Positions 1 to 8,575 of a stretch of 62,889 nucleotides of DNA are shown in pieces (within the stretch, counting starts at the first letter, position 1; every line of letters begins with the position of its first letter). Source of the DNA: Limnohabitans planktonicus II-D5 (GTDB lineage: Bacteria > Pseudomonadota > Gammaproteobacteria > Burkholderiales > Burkholderiaceae_C); NCBI RefSeq assembly GCF_001270065.2, contig NZ_LFYT02000028.1:1-62889 (forward strand), read 5' to 3'. Under the pieces are notes generated by a model. The model saw only the letters and a program-made list of their open reading frames with translations. It had not been told where the DNA came from and made no database searches. A program made the translations under genes and the position numbers.

Positions 1-831
1 AGGTCGGTGGTCGAAGACCCCGACATGGGCCTGCTGAAGCCCGCAATGGTTGAATCAAGATAGCGCCCAAGCTCTCAAACGTCGGACTCTTCGAGTACCG
101 ACCTACAGGGCAAGGCCTGTGGGTTTTCGTATGTTGGCGGTCAAAGACGCCGACTGTGGGTTTTCGTAGGTCGGTGGTCGAAGACCCCGACATGGGCCTG
201 CTGAAGCCCGCAATGGTTGAATCAAGATAGCGCCCAAGCTCGCAAACGTCGGACTCTTCGAGTACCGACCTACAGGGCAAGGCCTGTGGGTTTTCGTATG
301 TTGGCGGTCAAAGACGCCGACTGTGGGTTTTCGTAGGTCGGTGGTCGAAGACCCCGACATGGGCCTGCTGAAGCCCGCAATGGTTGAATCAAGATAGCGC
401 CCAAGCTCTCAAACGTCGGACTCTTCGAGTACCGACCTACAGGGCAAGGCCTGTGGGTTTTCGTATGTTGGCGGTCAAAGACGCCGACTGTGGGTTTTCG
501 TAGGTCGGTGGTCGAAGACCCCGACATGGGCCTGCTGAAGCCCGCAATGGTTGAATCAAGATAGCGCCCAAGCTCTCAAACGTCGGACTCTTCGAGTACC
601 GACCTACAGGGCAAGGCCTGTGGGTTTTCGTAGGTCGGTGGTCGAAGACCCCGACATGGGCCTGCTGAAGCCCGCAATGGTTGAATCAAGATAGCGCCCA
701 AGCTCTCAAACGTCGGACTCTTCGAGTACCGACCTACGGAACTCCGTGGCTCCCCGTAGGTCGGTAGCAACAGAGCCGACATTGCCCGCTTCGGCACAGG
801 CCGCATGACGGCTCTGTTGCCGCCGACCTAC
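1..831. repeat. REP/BIME array 1 (about 5 units, 167-bp period)
   Basis: Tandem array of paired palindromes. Plus-strand REP halves (GTAG then GTCGG, GGTC-GAA-GACC, CCGAC) start at 166, 333, 500 and 630, with a partial copy cut by the window edge at 1. Minus-strand halves carry the tip ACTCTTCGAGT and end in CCGACCTAC, for example near 106. The first three periods are 167 bp and also hold a degenerate half (GTATGTTGGCGG...); the fourth is 130 bp because that piece is missing. A final unit with another tip (GGCAACAGAGCC type) spans 756-831 and runs into the 3' end of the guanine deaminase gene. No gene is seen in the array. Confidence 0.93.
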
Positions 832-2153
832 CGACCGATGTTCACGCGCTGGCCCTGCACCACGGTGTGCGCAATCAAGCGCTCATCGCCCAGCACGATC
901 ATCGCGAACAGCCATTCGGCCAGGGTCTCGGTTTGCGTCGTTCGCCTTGCCAGCAGGGGTGTGGCCCTCGGGTTGAGCACCACAAAGTCGGCTTCGCAGC
1001 CGGGCAAGAGGTTGCCGACTTTGCCGCCCAGGTCCAGCGCGGCCGCGGCGCCCGCCGTGTGTTGCCACCACAGGTGTTCGGGCGCGAGGCTGATGCCCGG
1101 GCGGCCGACGTTTTGCCGTGCGACGGTGTAGGCCGCGTGCATGGTGTGGAAGGGGCTGAAGCTGGTGCCGCCGCCCACATCGCTGGCCAGGCCATAGCGC
1201 AGGCCAGCCGCGTCCGAGGCGGTGTAGTCAAAAAAACCGCTGCCCAAAAACAGGTTGCTGGTGGGGCTGACGGCGGCGGTTGCGCCCACTTCGGCCATGC
1301 GTCTCCGGTCGGTGTCGTCGAGGTAAATGCAGTGCGCATACACCGAGCGCTGGCGCAAGAGGCCGGCGCGGTCGTACACATCGAGGTAACTGCGCGCTTC
1401 GGGGAACAGCTCGCTTACCCAGCGGATTTCATCCAGGTTTTCGGCCACATGCGATTGAATCCACACATCGGGGAACTGATGCGCGATCTCGCCCGCGCCG
1501 TGCAGCTGCTCCGGGCTGCTGGTGGGCGCGAAGCGTGGCGTGATGGCGTAGCCCAGGCGGTCCACGCCGTGCCAGCGGCGGATCAGGTCTTCGGTCTGGC
1601 GCAGGCTCAAAGCCGTGTCGGTGTCGCGCAGGCCGTCGGGGCTGTGGCGGTCTTGCAGCACCTTGCCGGTGACCATGCGCAGCTGGCGCTTTTGCGCTTC
1701 AGCCATGAACACATCGACCGACTCGGGGTGGGCGGTGGCAAAGCACAGGGCCGTCGTCACGCCGTGGCGCATCAGCTCGTCCATGAAAAACGCGGTCACT
1801 TCATGGGCGTAGGCAGGCTCGGAAAACTGCTTTTCGTGCGGGAAGGTGTAGTGCTCCAGCCAAGGCAGCAGGCCTTCGGCGGGCGAGCCGATCACATCGG
1901 TTTGCGGGTAGTGGATGTGCAGATCCACAAAGCCCGGCGCGATGCACAGGCCGGGCCAGTGGGTCACAGGCAAGTCGGGGAATTGCGGGGCGAGATCGCG
2001 GTAGGGGCCTATGGCCTGGATGCGCACGATGCCGTCGGCTTCGCGGGCGGTCACCAGCAGGCCATCTTGTTCGTGCTGGGCTTGCGGCATCTGCGGGTCA
2101 GGAAACCACAGCAGGCCAGCGCGCCAGCCTTGGAAAAAGGAAGGAGAGGTCAT
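828..2153 (-). CDS. guaD: guanine deaminase
   Basis: Predicted 441-residue amidohydrolase-superfamily enzyme that deaminates guanine to xanthine in the cytoplasm, the step feeding xanthine dehydrogenase. Visible metal-site motifs are PGFVDLHIH (H79-x-H81), SHVAEN, YAHCIYLDD and LASDVGGG, in the order and spacing of the GuaD family, and the length is normal. It follows xdhA-xdhB on the same strand after about 250 bp that hold REP elements, so purine catabolism genes are grouped here. The stop codon TAG lies inside the GTAG of a minus-strand REP half, so the last residues and termination are shared with the repeat. No clear Shine-Dalgarno precedes the ATG. Confidence 0.93.
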   Translation of the reverse strand: MTSPSFFQGWRAGLLWFPDPQMPQAQHEQDGLLVTAREADGIVRIQAIGPYRDLAPQFPDLPVTHWPGLCIAPGFVDLHIHYPQTDVIGSPAEGLLPWLEHYTFPHEKQFSEPAYAHEVTAFFMDELMRHGVTTALCFATAHPESVDVFMAEAQKRQLRMVTGKVLQDRHSPDGLRDTDTALSLRQTEDLIRRWHGVDRLGYAITPRFAPTSSPEQLHGAGEIAHQFPDVWIQSHVAENLDEIRWVSELFPEARSYLDVYDRAGLLRQRSVYAHCIYLDDTDRRRMAEVGATAAVSPTSNLFLGSGFFDYTASDAAGLRYGLASDVGGGTSFSPFHTMHAAYTVARQNVGRPGISLAPEHLWWQHTAGAAAALDLGGKVGNLLPGCEADFVVLNPRATPLLARRTTQTETLAEWLFAMIVLGDERLIAHTVVQGQRVNIGR

Positions 2154-2239
2154 GGGTTTAATAAGCTGGAATCAAACGGTCAAAGTTGTTGAAGATCGAA
2201 GTCACGGCTTCGACATGGAGCTGCGCTCAGGCCACAAAT

Positions 2240-2353
2240 GTCGGAGCTGAAGCTCCGACCTACGAGGACGGTCTCTTGTAGGTCGGTGGCTTTAGCCCCG
2301 ACATGGACCGATGCCAAGCCCACGAACGTCGGACCTGAAGGTGCCGACCTATG
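2240..2353. repeat. REP elements between xdhB and guaD
   Basis: Three REP halves: 2240-2263 (minus orientation, tip AGCTGAAGCT), 2278-2302 (plus orientation, tip GGCTTTAGCC) and 2328-2353 (minus orientation, tip ACCTGAAGGT). The tips differ from array 1 but the GTCGG/CCGAC arms and the outer GTAG/CTAC ends are kept. They lie in the xdhB-guaD gap and could affect mRNA stability or termination between the two genes (inference). Confidence 0.85.
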
Positions 2354-2404
2354 GGCTAATGTCTCCTGCATCATTGGGATCTGACCCCTCGTTCAAAAGC
2401 GTCG

Positions 2405-4708
2405 TCATCGTGCAAGGATAGCGCCCAGCACGCGCTCGGGGGTGGCGGGGGTGTCGAGGTGGATGGGTGTTTGGCCAGGGCGGGTGGCACCGATGGCGTC
2501 GCGCAGCGCCTCCACCACGCTGATGGCCAGCATGAAGGGCGGCTCGCCCACGGCTTTGCTGCCGCCCACCGTGTCTTCGCGGTTGGCCTCGAGCCACAGA
2601 TCGATGTTGAGCTGCGCGGGCATGTCGGCGGCGGTGGGGATCTTGTAGGTGCTCGCGCCCTTGGTGAGCAGCTCGCCTTTGGCGTTCCACACCAACTCTT
2701 CGGTGGTGAGCCAGCCCAGGCCTTGCGCGAAGCCGCCTTCGATCTGGCCGATGTCGATTTCGGGGTGCAGCGAATGGCCCACGTCGTGCAGGATGTCGGT
2801 GCGCAGCATGCGGTATTCGCCCGTCAAGGTGTCGATGGCCACTTCGCTGCAGGCCGCGCCGTAGGCGAAGTAATAAAACGGCCGACCGGTCAGCGTGGTG
2901 CGGTCGTAGTGGATTTTGGGCGTGGCGTAAAAGCCGTCGCTCCACAGCTGCACGCGCTGGCCGTAGGCGTATTGCACCGCGTCGGTGAAGCTGCGCTGGC
3001 GCACGGGTGTGATGACTTGACCGTTTTCAAAACGCACTTTGTCTGCCGAGCAGGCATCGGCCTTGGCGATGCAGGCGGCGATGTTCTGGCGCACCTGCAG
3101 CGCGGCGTTTTCGGCGGCGCGGCCATTGAGGTCGGTGCCGCTGGAGGCCGCCGTGGCGCTGGCGTTGGCCACCTGGTCGGTGTCGCTGGCGCTGGCCTGC
3201 ACTTGGGCGGCGGGCAAGCCCAACACACGCGCCACCAAACCACACACCTTGGTGTGCAGGCCCTGGCCCATTTCGGTGCCGCCGTGGTTCACGCGCACGC
3301 TGCCGTCGGTGTAGACCGAGACCACCGCTCCGGCTTGGTTGAACTGCGTGGCGGTGAAGCTGATGCCGAACTTGACCGGCGTGAGCGCCAGGCCTTTCTT
3401 GATCACGGTTTGCTGGGCGTTCCAATCGCTGATGTTTTGTCGGCGTGCGCGGTAGTCGCAGCGCTCGGCCAGCTGTGTCATCAGCGGGTGCAGGATGTTG
3501 TCTTCGACCTTCATGCCGTAAGGCGTGGTGTCGCGCTCCCCAACGCCATACAGGTTGTTCAAGCGCACATCGAGCGCGTCCAGCCCCAAGTGCCTGGCGA
3601 TGTCCCCCATGACGGTCTCGATCAGCAGCACCCCCTGCGGCCCGCCAAAGCCTCGAAAGGCGGTGTGGCTTTGGGTGTGGGTTTTGCAGCGGTGCGACGT
3701 GATGTGCAGGTCGCTCAAGAAGTAAGCGTTGTCAGTGTGGAAGATCGCGCGGTCGGCCACCGGGCCGCTCAGGTCGGCGCTGTGGCCGCAGTGGACCAGC
3801 TGCACCGAATCCAAACCCAGCACGCGGCCACGCGCATCAAAGCCCACTTGCCAGTCGTGGCTGAAAGGGTGGCGCTTGCCGGTGATCAGGATGTCGTCGC
3901 CTCGGTCAAGCCGCAGCTTCACGGGCCGATCGAACTTGTGCGCGGCCAGCGCGGCCCAAACAGCCAAATGCCCGGCCTGCGTTTCTTTGCCGCCAAAGCC
4001 GCCACCCATGCGCCGACACACCACCCGCACCTGCGACAGCGGGATGTGCAGCGCGTGCGCCACCCAGTGCTGCACCTCGCCCGGGTGCTGCGTGCCGCTG
4101 TGGATCAACCAGTGGCCGTTCTCTTGCGGAATCGCATAGGCGATCTGGCTTTCCAAATAAAAGTGTTCTTGCCCGCCGATCTCCAGCGAGCCTTGCAATT
4201 GGTGGGGTGCGTTGCTCAAGGCCGCAGAGGCGTCACCGCGCTGCACCGTGACTTGGGGCAGCACAAAGCTGCCCGCTTGCATCGCCTCACGGGCGTGCAG
4301 CAAGGGCGTGTCGTTCTTCGTTTGCAATCGAATCAGGCGTGCGGCCCGCCGCGCTTGGGTGTGGCTGTGGCCCACCACCAAGCCCATCACCTGGCCCACA
4401 TGCATGAGCTGCGGCCCGGCAAAAATGGGCTCGTCGTGCACAAAGGTGGCCAGCAGCGGGTCACCCGGAATGTCTTGCGCGGTGACCGTGCCCACCACAC
4501 CGGGCGCGGCCAGCACCGCCTCCAGGTCCATGGCGATGAGTTGGGCGTTGGCCAGGGGGCTCATCAGCGGCGCGGCGTGCAGCGTGCCTTCGACCAGCGG
4601 CAGGTCGTCGATGTAGCTGGCGCAGCCTTGGACCTGTGCGGTGGCGCTTTCGTGGAAGCGGTGGGTGCTGCTGTGGGTAGTATTGCGGGTGGTGGACGGC
4701 GTGTTCAT
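2405..4708 (-). CDS. xdhB: xanthine dehydrogenase molybdenum-binding subunit XdhB
   Basis: 767-residue large subunit of XdhAB-type xanthine dehydrogenase. It carries the molybdopterin site that oxidises hypoxanthine/xanthine to urate. Visible family motifs include GGGFGGKETQAGH, the AFRGFGGPQG segment and, near the C-terminus, GGSKAVGEPPFMLA with the catalytic-glutamate neighbourhood GEPP. Length matches bacterial XdhB. The ATG overlaps the end of xdhA by 4 nt (ATGA), so the subunits are translationally coupled. The accessory gene xdhC, which often follows xdhB for cofactor insertion, is not present in the gap before guaD and must lie elsewhere if it exists. Confidence 0.95.
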   Translation of the reverse strand: MNTPSTTRNTTHSSTHRFHESATAQVQGCASYIDDLPLVEGTLHAAPLMSPLANAQLIAMDLEAVLAAPGVVGTVTAQDIPGDPLLATFVHDEPIFAGPQLMHVGQVMGLVVGHSHTQARRAARLIRLQTKNDTPLLHAREAMQAGSFVLPQVTVQRGDASAALSNAPHQLQGSLEIGGQEHFYLESQIAYAIPQENGHWLIHSGTQHPGEVQHWVAHALHIPLSQVRVVCRRMGGGFGGKETQAGHLAVWAALAAHKFDRPVKLRLDRGDDILITGKRHPFSHDWQVGFDARGRVLGLDSVQLVHCGHSADLSGPVADRAIFHTDNAYFLSDLHITSHRCKTHTQSHTAFRGFGGPQGVLLIETVMGDIARHLGLDALDVRLNNLYGVGERDTTPYGMKVEDNILHPLMTQLAERCDYRARRQNISDWNAQQTVIKKGLALTPVKFGISFTATQFNQAGAVVSVYTDGSVRVNHGGTEMGQGLHTKVCGLVARVLGLPAAQVQASASDTDQVANASATAASSGTDLNGRAAENAALQVRQNIAACIAKADACSADKVRFENGQVITPVRQRSFTDAVQYAYGQRVQLWSDGFYATPKIHYDRTTLTGRPFYYFAYGAACSEVAIDTLTGEYRMLRTDILHDVGHSLHPEIDIGQIEGGFAQGLGWLTTEELVWNAKGELLTKGASTYKIPTAADMPAQLNIDLWLEANREDTVGGSKAVGEPPFMLAISVVEALRDAIGATRPGQTPIHLDTPATPERVLGAILAR

Positions 4709-6195
4709 GTAAGGGCCTCCAGTCGAACGGTGTTGTGCCCGGTGCTCTCCAGCCAGGCGCGGCGCAGCAGTTGGCCCAAGATGGTTCGGCGGTAATCGGC
4801 GCTGGCACGCAAATCGCTGAGCGGCGAAAACTCATCCGCAATGGCGGTCTGCGCGGCCTGCAAAGTGGCTTCGCTCCAAGGCTTGCCGATCAGCGCGGCC
4901 TCGGTCTGCACGGCACGCGCGGGCGTGGCAGCCACACCGCCTGCGCCGATGCGTGCTGCGGTGATGTGACCATCTTGCACATGCAGCTGCACCGCCAGAC
5001 ACACGGCCGAGATGTCGTCTTCTTTCCGCTTGGACACCTTGTACGCACCCAGCCATTCTCCGGGCGCAGGGCGGGGCACCACCACCCAGGCCAGCACCTC
5101 GTCCGGGGCCAGCAGACTTTGGCGGTAGCCGGTGTAGAACCGGTCCAGCGGCACATGGCGGTGCACGGTGCGGCCTTTTCCTTTGATGTTGCGCCAAGCC
5201 ATCAGCACCACTTGCGCGCCCAGCGCGATCAGCAGCGGCATGCTGTCACCAATCGGCGAGCCGTTGGCCACATTGCCGCCCAGCGTGCCCGACTGGCGCA
5301 CCGGCCAGCCCGCAAAGCGTTCACCAAAGGGCGCTATCACGGGACGGTCGGCGGCCAGCGCCTCAAACGCGTCTTGCAAATTCACGGCTGCGCCAATGGC
5401 GATGTGGTGCGGGTAGTGTTCCACGCGTCGCAGCTCGGCCACGCGGGTCAGGTCAATGATCTGCTGCATGCGGCGCAGGCCCTGGGTGATCCACAGCCCG
5501 GCGTCGGTGGCCCCGGCGATCAGCTGCGCCTGGGGGTGCTGGGCGCGGGCTTGCAGCAAAGCGTGCAGGGTGTTGGGGCGCAGGTAGTTGCCGCCGGTTT
5601 TTTCGGTTGCCGAGAGCTTTTGCAGCGCCGCCACGATGGGCTGTTCATTCACGGCCTGCGCGGCATCGGCCTGCAGGCTGCAAGCCGCCTGCACGATGGG
5701 CCGGTATCCGGTGCAGCGGCACAGGTTGCCCGACAAAGCCTCATGGGCACGGTGGCTGTCCACGGCCTGGCCTTGCGCCACCGTGCGCTGGTATAGCGCA
5801 AACAAGCTCATCACAAAACCCGGTGTGCAAAAGCCGCATTGCGAGCCGTGGCACTCGACCATGGCCTGCTGCACCGGGTGCAGCGTGCCGTTGCTCTGGG
5901 CCAGATCGGCGGCGGTCCACAGGGCCTGGCCGTCAATGGCGTGGGCGGGCTTGATGCAGCTGTTGACGGCGCGGTACAACAAACGCCCGTTCACAGCTTC
6001 GGCCACCACCACCGTGCAGGCCCCGCAGTCGCCCGCTGCGCAGCCTTCCTTCGTGGCGGTGAGGCGCAGGTCCTCGCGCAGCAGGTCGAGCAGGGTGCGG
6101 TCTGGGGGAACGTGATGGCGCTCGACCACCGCATCGCTGTGCCAAAAGCGCAGGGGAGCTTCGGTAACAGGGTGAAGAGTTGGTTTCATGGGCAT
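4705..6195 (-). CDS. xdhA: xanthine dehydrogenase small subunit XdhA (2Fe-2S and FAD)
   Basis: 496-residue iron-sulfur/flavin subunit. An N-terminal plant-type 2Fe-2S ferredoxin domain shows CAAGDCGAC, followed by a second 2Fe-2S domain with CGFCTPGF and CRCTGYRPI. The second half is a FAD-binding molybdopterin-dehydrogenase domain with GGNVANGSPIGDSMP. It passes electrons from the molybdenum centre in XdhB to NAD+. First gene of the xdhA-xdhB(-guaD) minus-strand group. Two ATG codons, 6195 and 6189, are both possible starts; the upstream one is given. The region upstream (6196-6420) shows no clear promoter to me. Confidence 0.94.
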   Translation of the reverse strand: MPMKPTLHPVTEAPLRFWHSDAVVERHHVPPDRTLLDLLREDLRLTATKEGCAAGDCGACTVVVAEAVNGRLLYRAVNSCIKPAHAIDGQALWTAADLAQSNGTLHPVQQAMVECHGSQCGFCTPGFVMSLFALYQRTVAQGQAVDSHRAHEALSGNLCRCTGYRPIVQAACSLQADAAQAVNEQPIVAALQKLSATEKTGGNYLRPNTLHALLQARAQHPQAQLIAGATDAGLWITQGLRRMQQIIDLTRVAELRRVEHYPHHIAIGAAVNLQDAFEALAADRPVIAPFGERFAGWPVRQSGTLGGNVANGSPIGDSMPLLIALGAQVVLMAWRNIKGKGRTVHRHVPLDRFYTGYRQSLLAPDEVLAWVVVPRPAPGEWLGAYKVSKRKEDDISAVCLAVQLHVQDGHITAARIGAGGVAATPARAVQTEAALIGKPWSEATLQAAQTAIADEFSPLSDLRASADYRRTILGQLLRRAWLESTGHNTVRLEALT

Positions 6196-6424
6196 CGTCC
6201 AAGGCGTGCTTCATGCTAGTCCAAAGCCTTCTGGGTCATATGCAAAATTTGAGATACCCCATATGGGACTGCAAGCATGTGTTGTGCCGCTTGCACCCCG
6301 TCGCTCGCCATAAAAGACAGGGTGTTGAGTGTGTGCTTGCGCCATGCGTTTTTCTGCCTGAGCAGGTGCCACACTGAAAATGCCTGTCAATTTGGCTGGC
6401 CCCCCTTATGTTGTTTCATCCGGC

Positions 6425-6471
6425 TTGACTTCTTGCACAAGCTCCCTAAGATGTCCATGTTAGCTAACATG
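6425..6471 (+). promoter_or_regulatory. predicted promoter and 16-bp operator palindrome of the Phd/PIN module
   Basis: A -35-like TTGACT (6425-6430) and a -10-like TAAGAT (6447-6452) are 16 bp apart. They are followed directly by a perfect 16-bp palindrome CATGTTAGCTAACATG (6456-6471), ending 8-14 bp before the antitoxin start. Phd/YefM antitoxins usually autoregulate by binding such a site; that role is inferred, the palindrome is seen. Confidence 0.6.
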
Positions 6472-6479
6472 TCCAGGAT

Positions 6480-6749
6480 GTGACCATGAAAACCCTTTCA
6501 TCTGCAGAAGTTCAAAACCGATTCGGATCGATTGCCAACATCGTCAAAGGCGGTGAGCCTGTGGCTGTGACCCAATATGGCACGCCCACCATGATGATTC
6601 TTCCCTATGCCATGGCCACTGAAGCCCTGCGCGATTACAAGGCTCGGCAATGGGTTCAATTCATGGATGCCATGCCTTCTGCCAGCCCAGAGGCCCCTGA
6701 GCTCACACCCGAACAGCTGAACGAACTCGTCCATGAGCTCCGTCCGTAA
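6480..6749 (+). CDS. type II antitoxin, Phd/YefM family
   Basis: 89 residues from GTG 6480, or 87 from ATG 6486 (MKTLSSAEVQNRFG), which fits the family start better. The N-terminal half has the Phd/YefM fold pattern (SSAEVQNRFGSIANIVKGGEPVAVTQYGTP): a DNA-binding N-terminus followed by a toxin-binding acidic tail (ASPEAPELTPEQL). It should neutralise the adjacent PIN toxin and repress the operon through the palindrome at 6456-6471. It overlaps the toxin gene by 17 nt, typical of coupled antitoxin-toxin pairs. Confidence 0.85.
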   Translation: MTMKTLSSAEVQNRFGSIANIVKGGEPVAVTQYGTPTMMILPYAMATEALRDYKARQWVQFMDAMPSASPEAPELTPEQLNELVHELRP

Positions 6750-7191
6750 AAGAATCGTTTTTGACACGAGTTCGCTCATTCCCGCTTGCTTGAATCCAGA
6801 CCGAGAGCCTGCACAAATTTTGCGCCGCGCCGTGTTGGAGCACGAGGTGTTTGTTTCGGCGGATACTTTCAACGAGTTGGTCGCCGTGCTCGCCAGAGAA
6901 AAATTCAACGCCTGGCGACCTCTTGATCAACGGATGGTTTGGGTCCGACTTTTCCGCGAAGCCGTGATGTGGGTGGATGACCTGTCTCCGATCGCCGAAT
7001 GCCGTGACCCCAAGGACAACAAGTTTCTGGAATTGGCCGTGGCGGCTCAGGCGGATTTCTTGATCTCAAGTGATGTTCATTTGCTTGAAATGCACCCTTT
7101 TCGCAGTATTCAAATCCTCCAGTTGGCCCACTTCAAGTCATTGGTTTTTGAAGGGCATGTCGGATCTGGGGGCCCACCCAGGAAATCGTGA
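6733..7191 (+). CDS. PIN-domain toxin of a type II toxin-antitoxin system
   Basis: 152-residue putative ribonuclease toxin of the PIN family (COG1569-like). Acidic residues expected of the PIN active site are visible: the D of IVFDTSSL near the N-terminus, the E of TFNELVAVLA, the D of CRDPKDNKFLELA, and a final D in FLISSDVH. PIN toxins cleave RNA, often tRNA or mRNA; the target here is unknown. The gene starts inside the antitoxin gene and ends 5 bp before the convergent UPF0149 gene. The module splits the xdh/guaD genes from the purine transporter genes. Confidence 0.86.
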   Translation: MSSVRKRIVFDTSSLIPACLNPDREPAQILRRAVLEHEVFVSADTFNELVAVLAREKFNAWRPLDQRMVWVRLFREAVMWVDDLSPIAECRDPKDNKFLELAVAAQADFLISSDVHLLEMHPFRSIQILQLAHFKSLVFEGHVGSGGPPRKS

Positions 7192-7196
7192 AACGG

Positions 7197-8234
7197 TCAA
7201 TGCAACTCAGCCGCTGATCCACAACATTTCTTGAACTTTTTGCCACTGCCGCAGGGGCAGGGCTCGTTGCGGCCGACCTTGGTGCGCAAGCGTTGGGACG
7301 TTTCTCGCTCGTACATGGCCTGGCGCAGCGGCAGCCAAAAGGCGTGGATGTTGACCAAGCTGTTTTCAATTTGCTGGGCCAGTTGTTCGCGCTGCGGGGG
7401 TGTTTTGGTCAGCTCGTCCTGTTCGGCAGAAAACGCTTCTTCACCCAGCAAGCCAATGGGCCTGTACCACTGCTGGCCTTGCGCGGTGTCAAACAAGGGT
7501 TTCCATGCGGCGCGGTTCAGCGCCACGCCTTCGGTAAAACCGTAGGCCCAGCCTTCCGCGTCCTCGTACACGCCTGTCTCGTATTTGCGGATGCCCCAGT
7601 AGGGCGCCACAAACGGTGGCTTGTGCTGAAAGGCAGAAATGATGCTGTTGTAGTGACGCATGACCAGGCCCATGATGTTGTTGAACTGCTCCAGGTTGTC
7701 CATGGGCGGCATCACGGCGCTGTCTTCGCCCCAGACTTTGGGCAGCCACTGACTGGGCATGATGGTTTGCGGCCCAATGGCGATGGCGTGCAAATACCCG
7801 TCCAGAGTGTCCAGCGTCATGGCTTCGTCGTTGTCCACGCCATCAAGCAAAAACTGATCGAGTTCTGCAAGATCCGCGTCGGACAGTGGCGCCATCATGT
7901 CCTGCACTTCTTGAACTGTGGGTTGAATTTTTCCCTGTGCCAAGGCTTTCAGCAACGCCGGTTCTGCGGTTTTGTCCTCGTGGTGGGCCTTGCTGATGAA
8001 GCTGCCAATGCCTTCGGACTCAATGGCCATGAAGGCTTCTTCCAGCACTTGCTTGTCCGTTTCAAACAGGTCATCCCAAACGGTGGAGGTGCCCGCTTCG
8101 TCCACCACTTCAAGGCTCCACTGGGTATCTGGGAGGCGGTAGATCAGAACGCGCAAGCTTTGGCTGTCAGCGCTGTAGGTCTGCGACAACGGGGAATGGA
8201 TGATGTCGATGTCTTCGGTCCTGCGGCAGATCAT
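7197..8234 (-). CDS. UPF0149/YecA-family protein with C-terminal SEC-C zinc motif
   Basis: 345 residues. The middle (about 95-265) matches the UPF0149/YecA pattern, including LDTLDGYLHAIAIGP. The C-terminus is a SEC-C zinc-binding motif, GRNEPCPCGSGKKFKKCCG, as found at the end of SecA and many accessory proteins. Function is not established; SEC-C tails often contact ribosomes or SecB-like partners. The first 90 residues resemble no domain I can name. The start at 8234 is the only upstream Met giving full length. Convergent with the PIN toxin gene. Confidence 0.82.
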   Translation of the reverse strand: MICRRTEDIDIIHSPLSQTYSADSQSLRVLIYRLPDTQWSLEVVDEAGTSTVWDDLFETDKQVLEEAFMAIESEGIGSFISKAHHEDKTAEPALLKALAQGKIQPTVQEVQDMMAPLSDADLAELDQFLLDGVDNDEAMTLDTLDGYLHAIAIGPQTIMPSQWLPKVWGEDSAVMPPMDNLEQFNNIMGLVMRHYNSIISAFQHKPPFVAPYWGIRKYETGVYEDAEGWAYGFTEGVALNRAAWKPLFDTAQGQQWYRPIGLLGEEAFSAEQDELTKTPPQREQLAQQIENSLVNIHAFWLPLRQAMYERETSQRLRTKVGRNEPCPCGSGKKFKKCCGSAAELH

Positions 8235-8575
8235 GGGAGCAACTGTGCCGACTCGTGCGAAGGGTCAGTCAGTATTTTTTCGGCAAGAATCGTCACGCTG
8301 GCTTGTATCTTCAAGTGCATCGCGACAAGCCATGGCTATTCGATGGCAAGCGGTCGTGCCCATTTTTGCCTTTGGATTCATCACCATGGCTGGTGTTACA
8401 TTCGCCTGCATTCCATCAAAGCCCCGGCTTGACCAAGGGGCAGACCAACACCAAGAAAACACAGAGACAAAGGCATGGGTGTGATCGATTCATTAGCACG
8501 TATGGCATTCAAAAGTTTCGGGGTTAACCCTGAAAAGAGCCTGCGCCCAGCCATAACGATCATCTGGATTCCGAT
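8235..8575. other. 341-bp gap with two doubtful small ORFs
   Basis: No repeat or RNA gene seen. Two plus-strand small ORFs occur. 8332-8484 (50 codons) has one hydrophobic stretch, VVPIFAFGFITMAGVTFA. 8475-8579 (34 codons, MGVIDSLARMAFKSFG...) ends in an ATGA overlap with the LysR start at 8576. Neither has a strong ribosome-binding site. The second could couple translation of the regulator, but there is no independent support. The region probably also contains promoters for the divergent flanking genes. Confidence 0.35.

Noticed and set aside
867..2192. 441-codon plus-strand ORF opposite guaD
   Set aside because: Shadow; guaD has complete metal-binding motifs.
2459..4795. 778-codon plus-strand ORF opposite xdhB
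   Set aside because: Antisense shadow in high-GC DNA; the minus strand has a full XdhB with all motifs.
8332..8484. 50-codon ORF with one hydrophobic stretch
   Set aside because: No ribosome-binding site, no recognisable family, and it is in a gap between divergent genes; not called as a gene.
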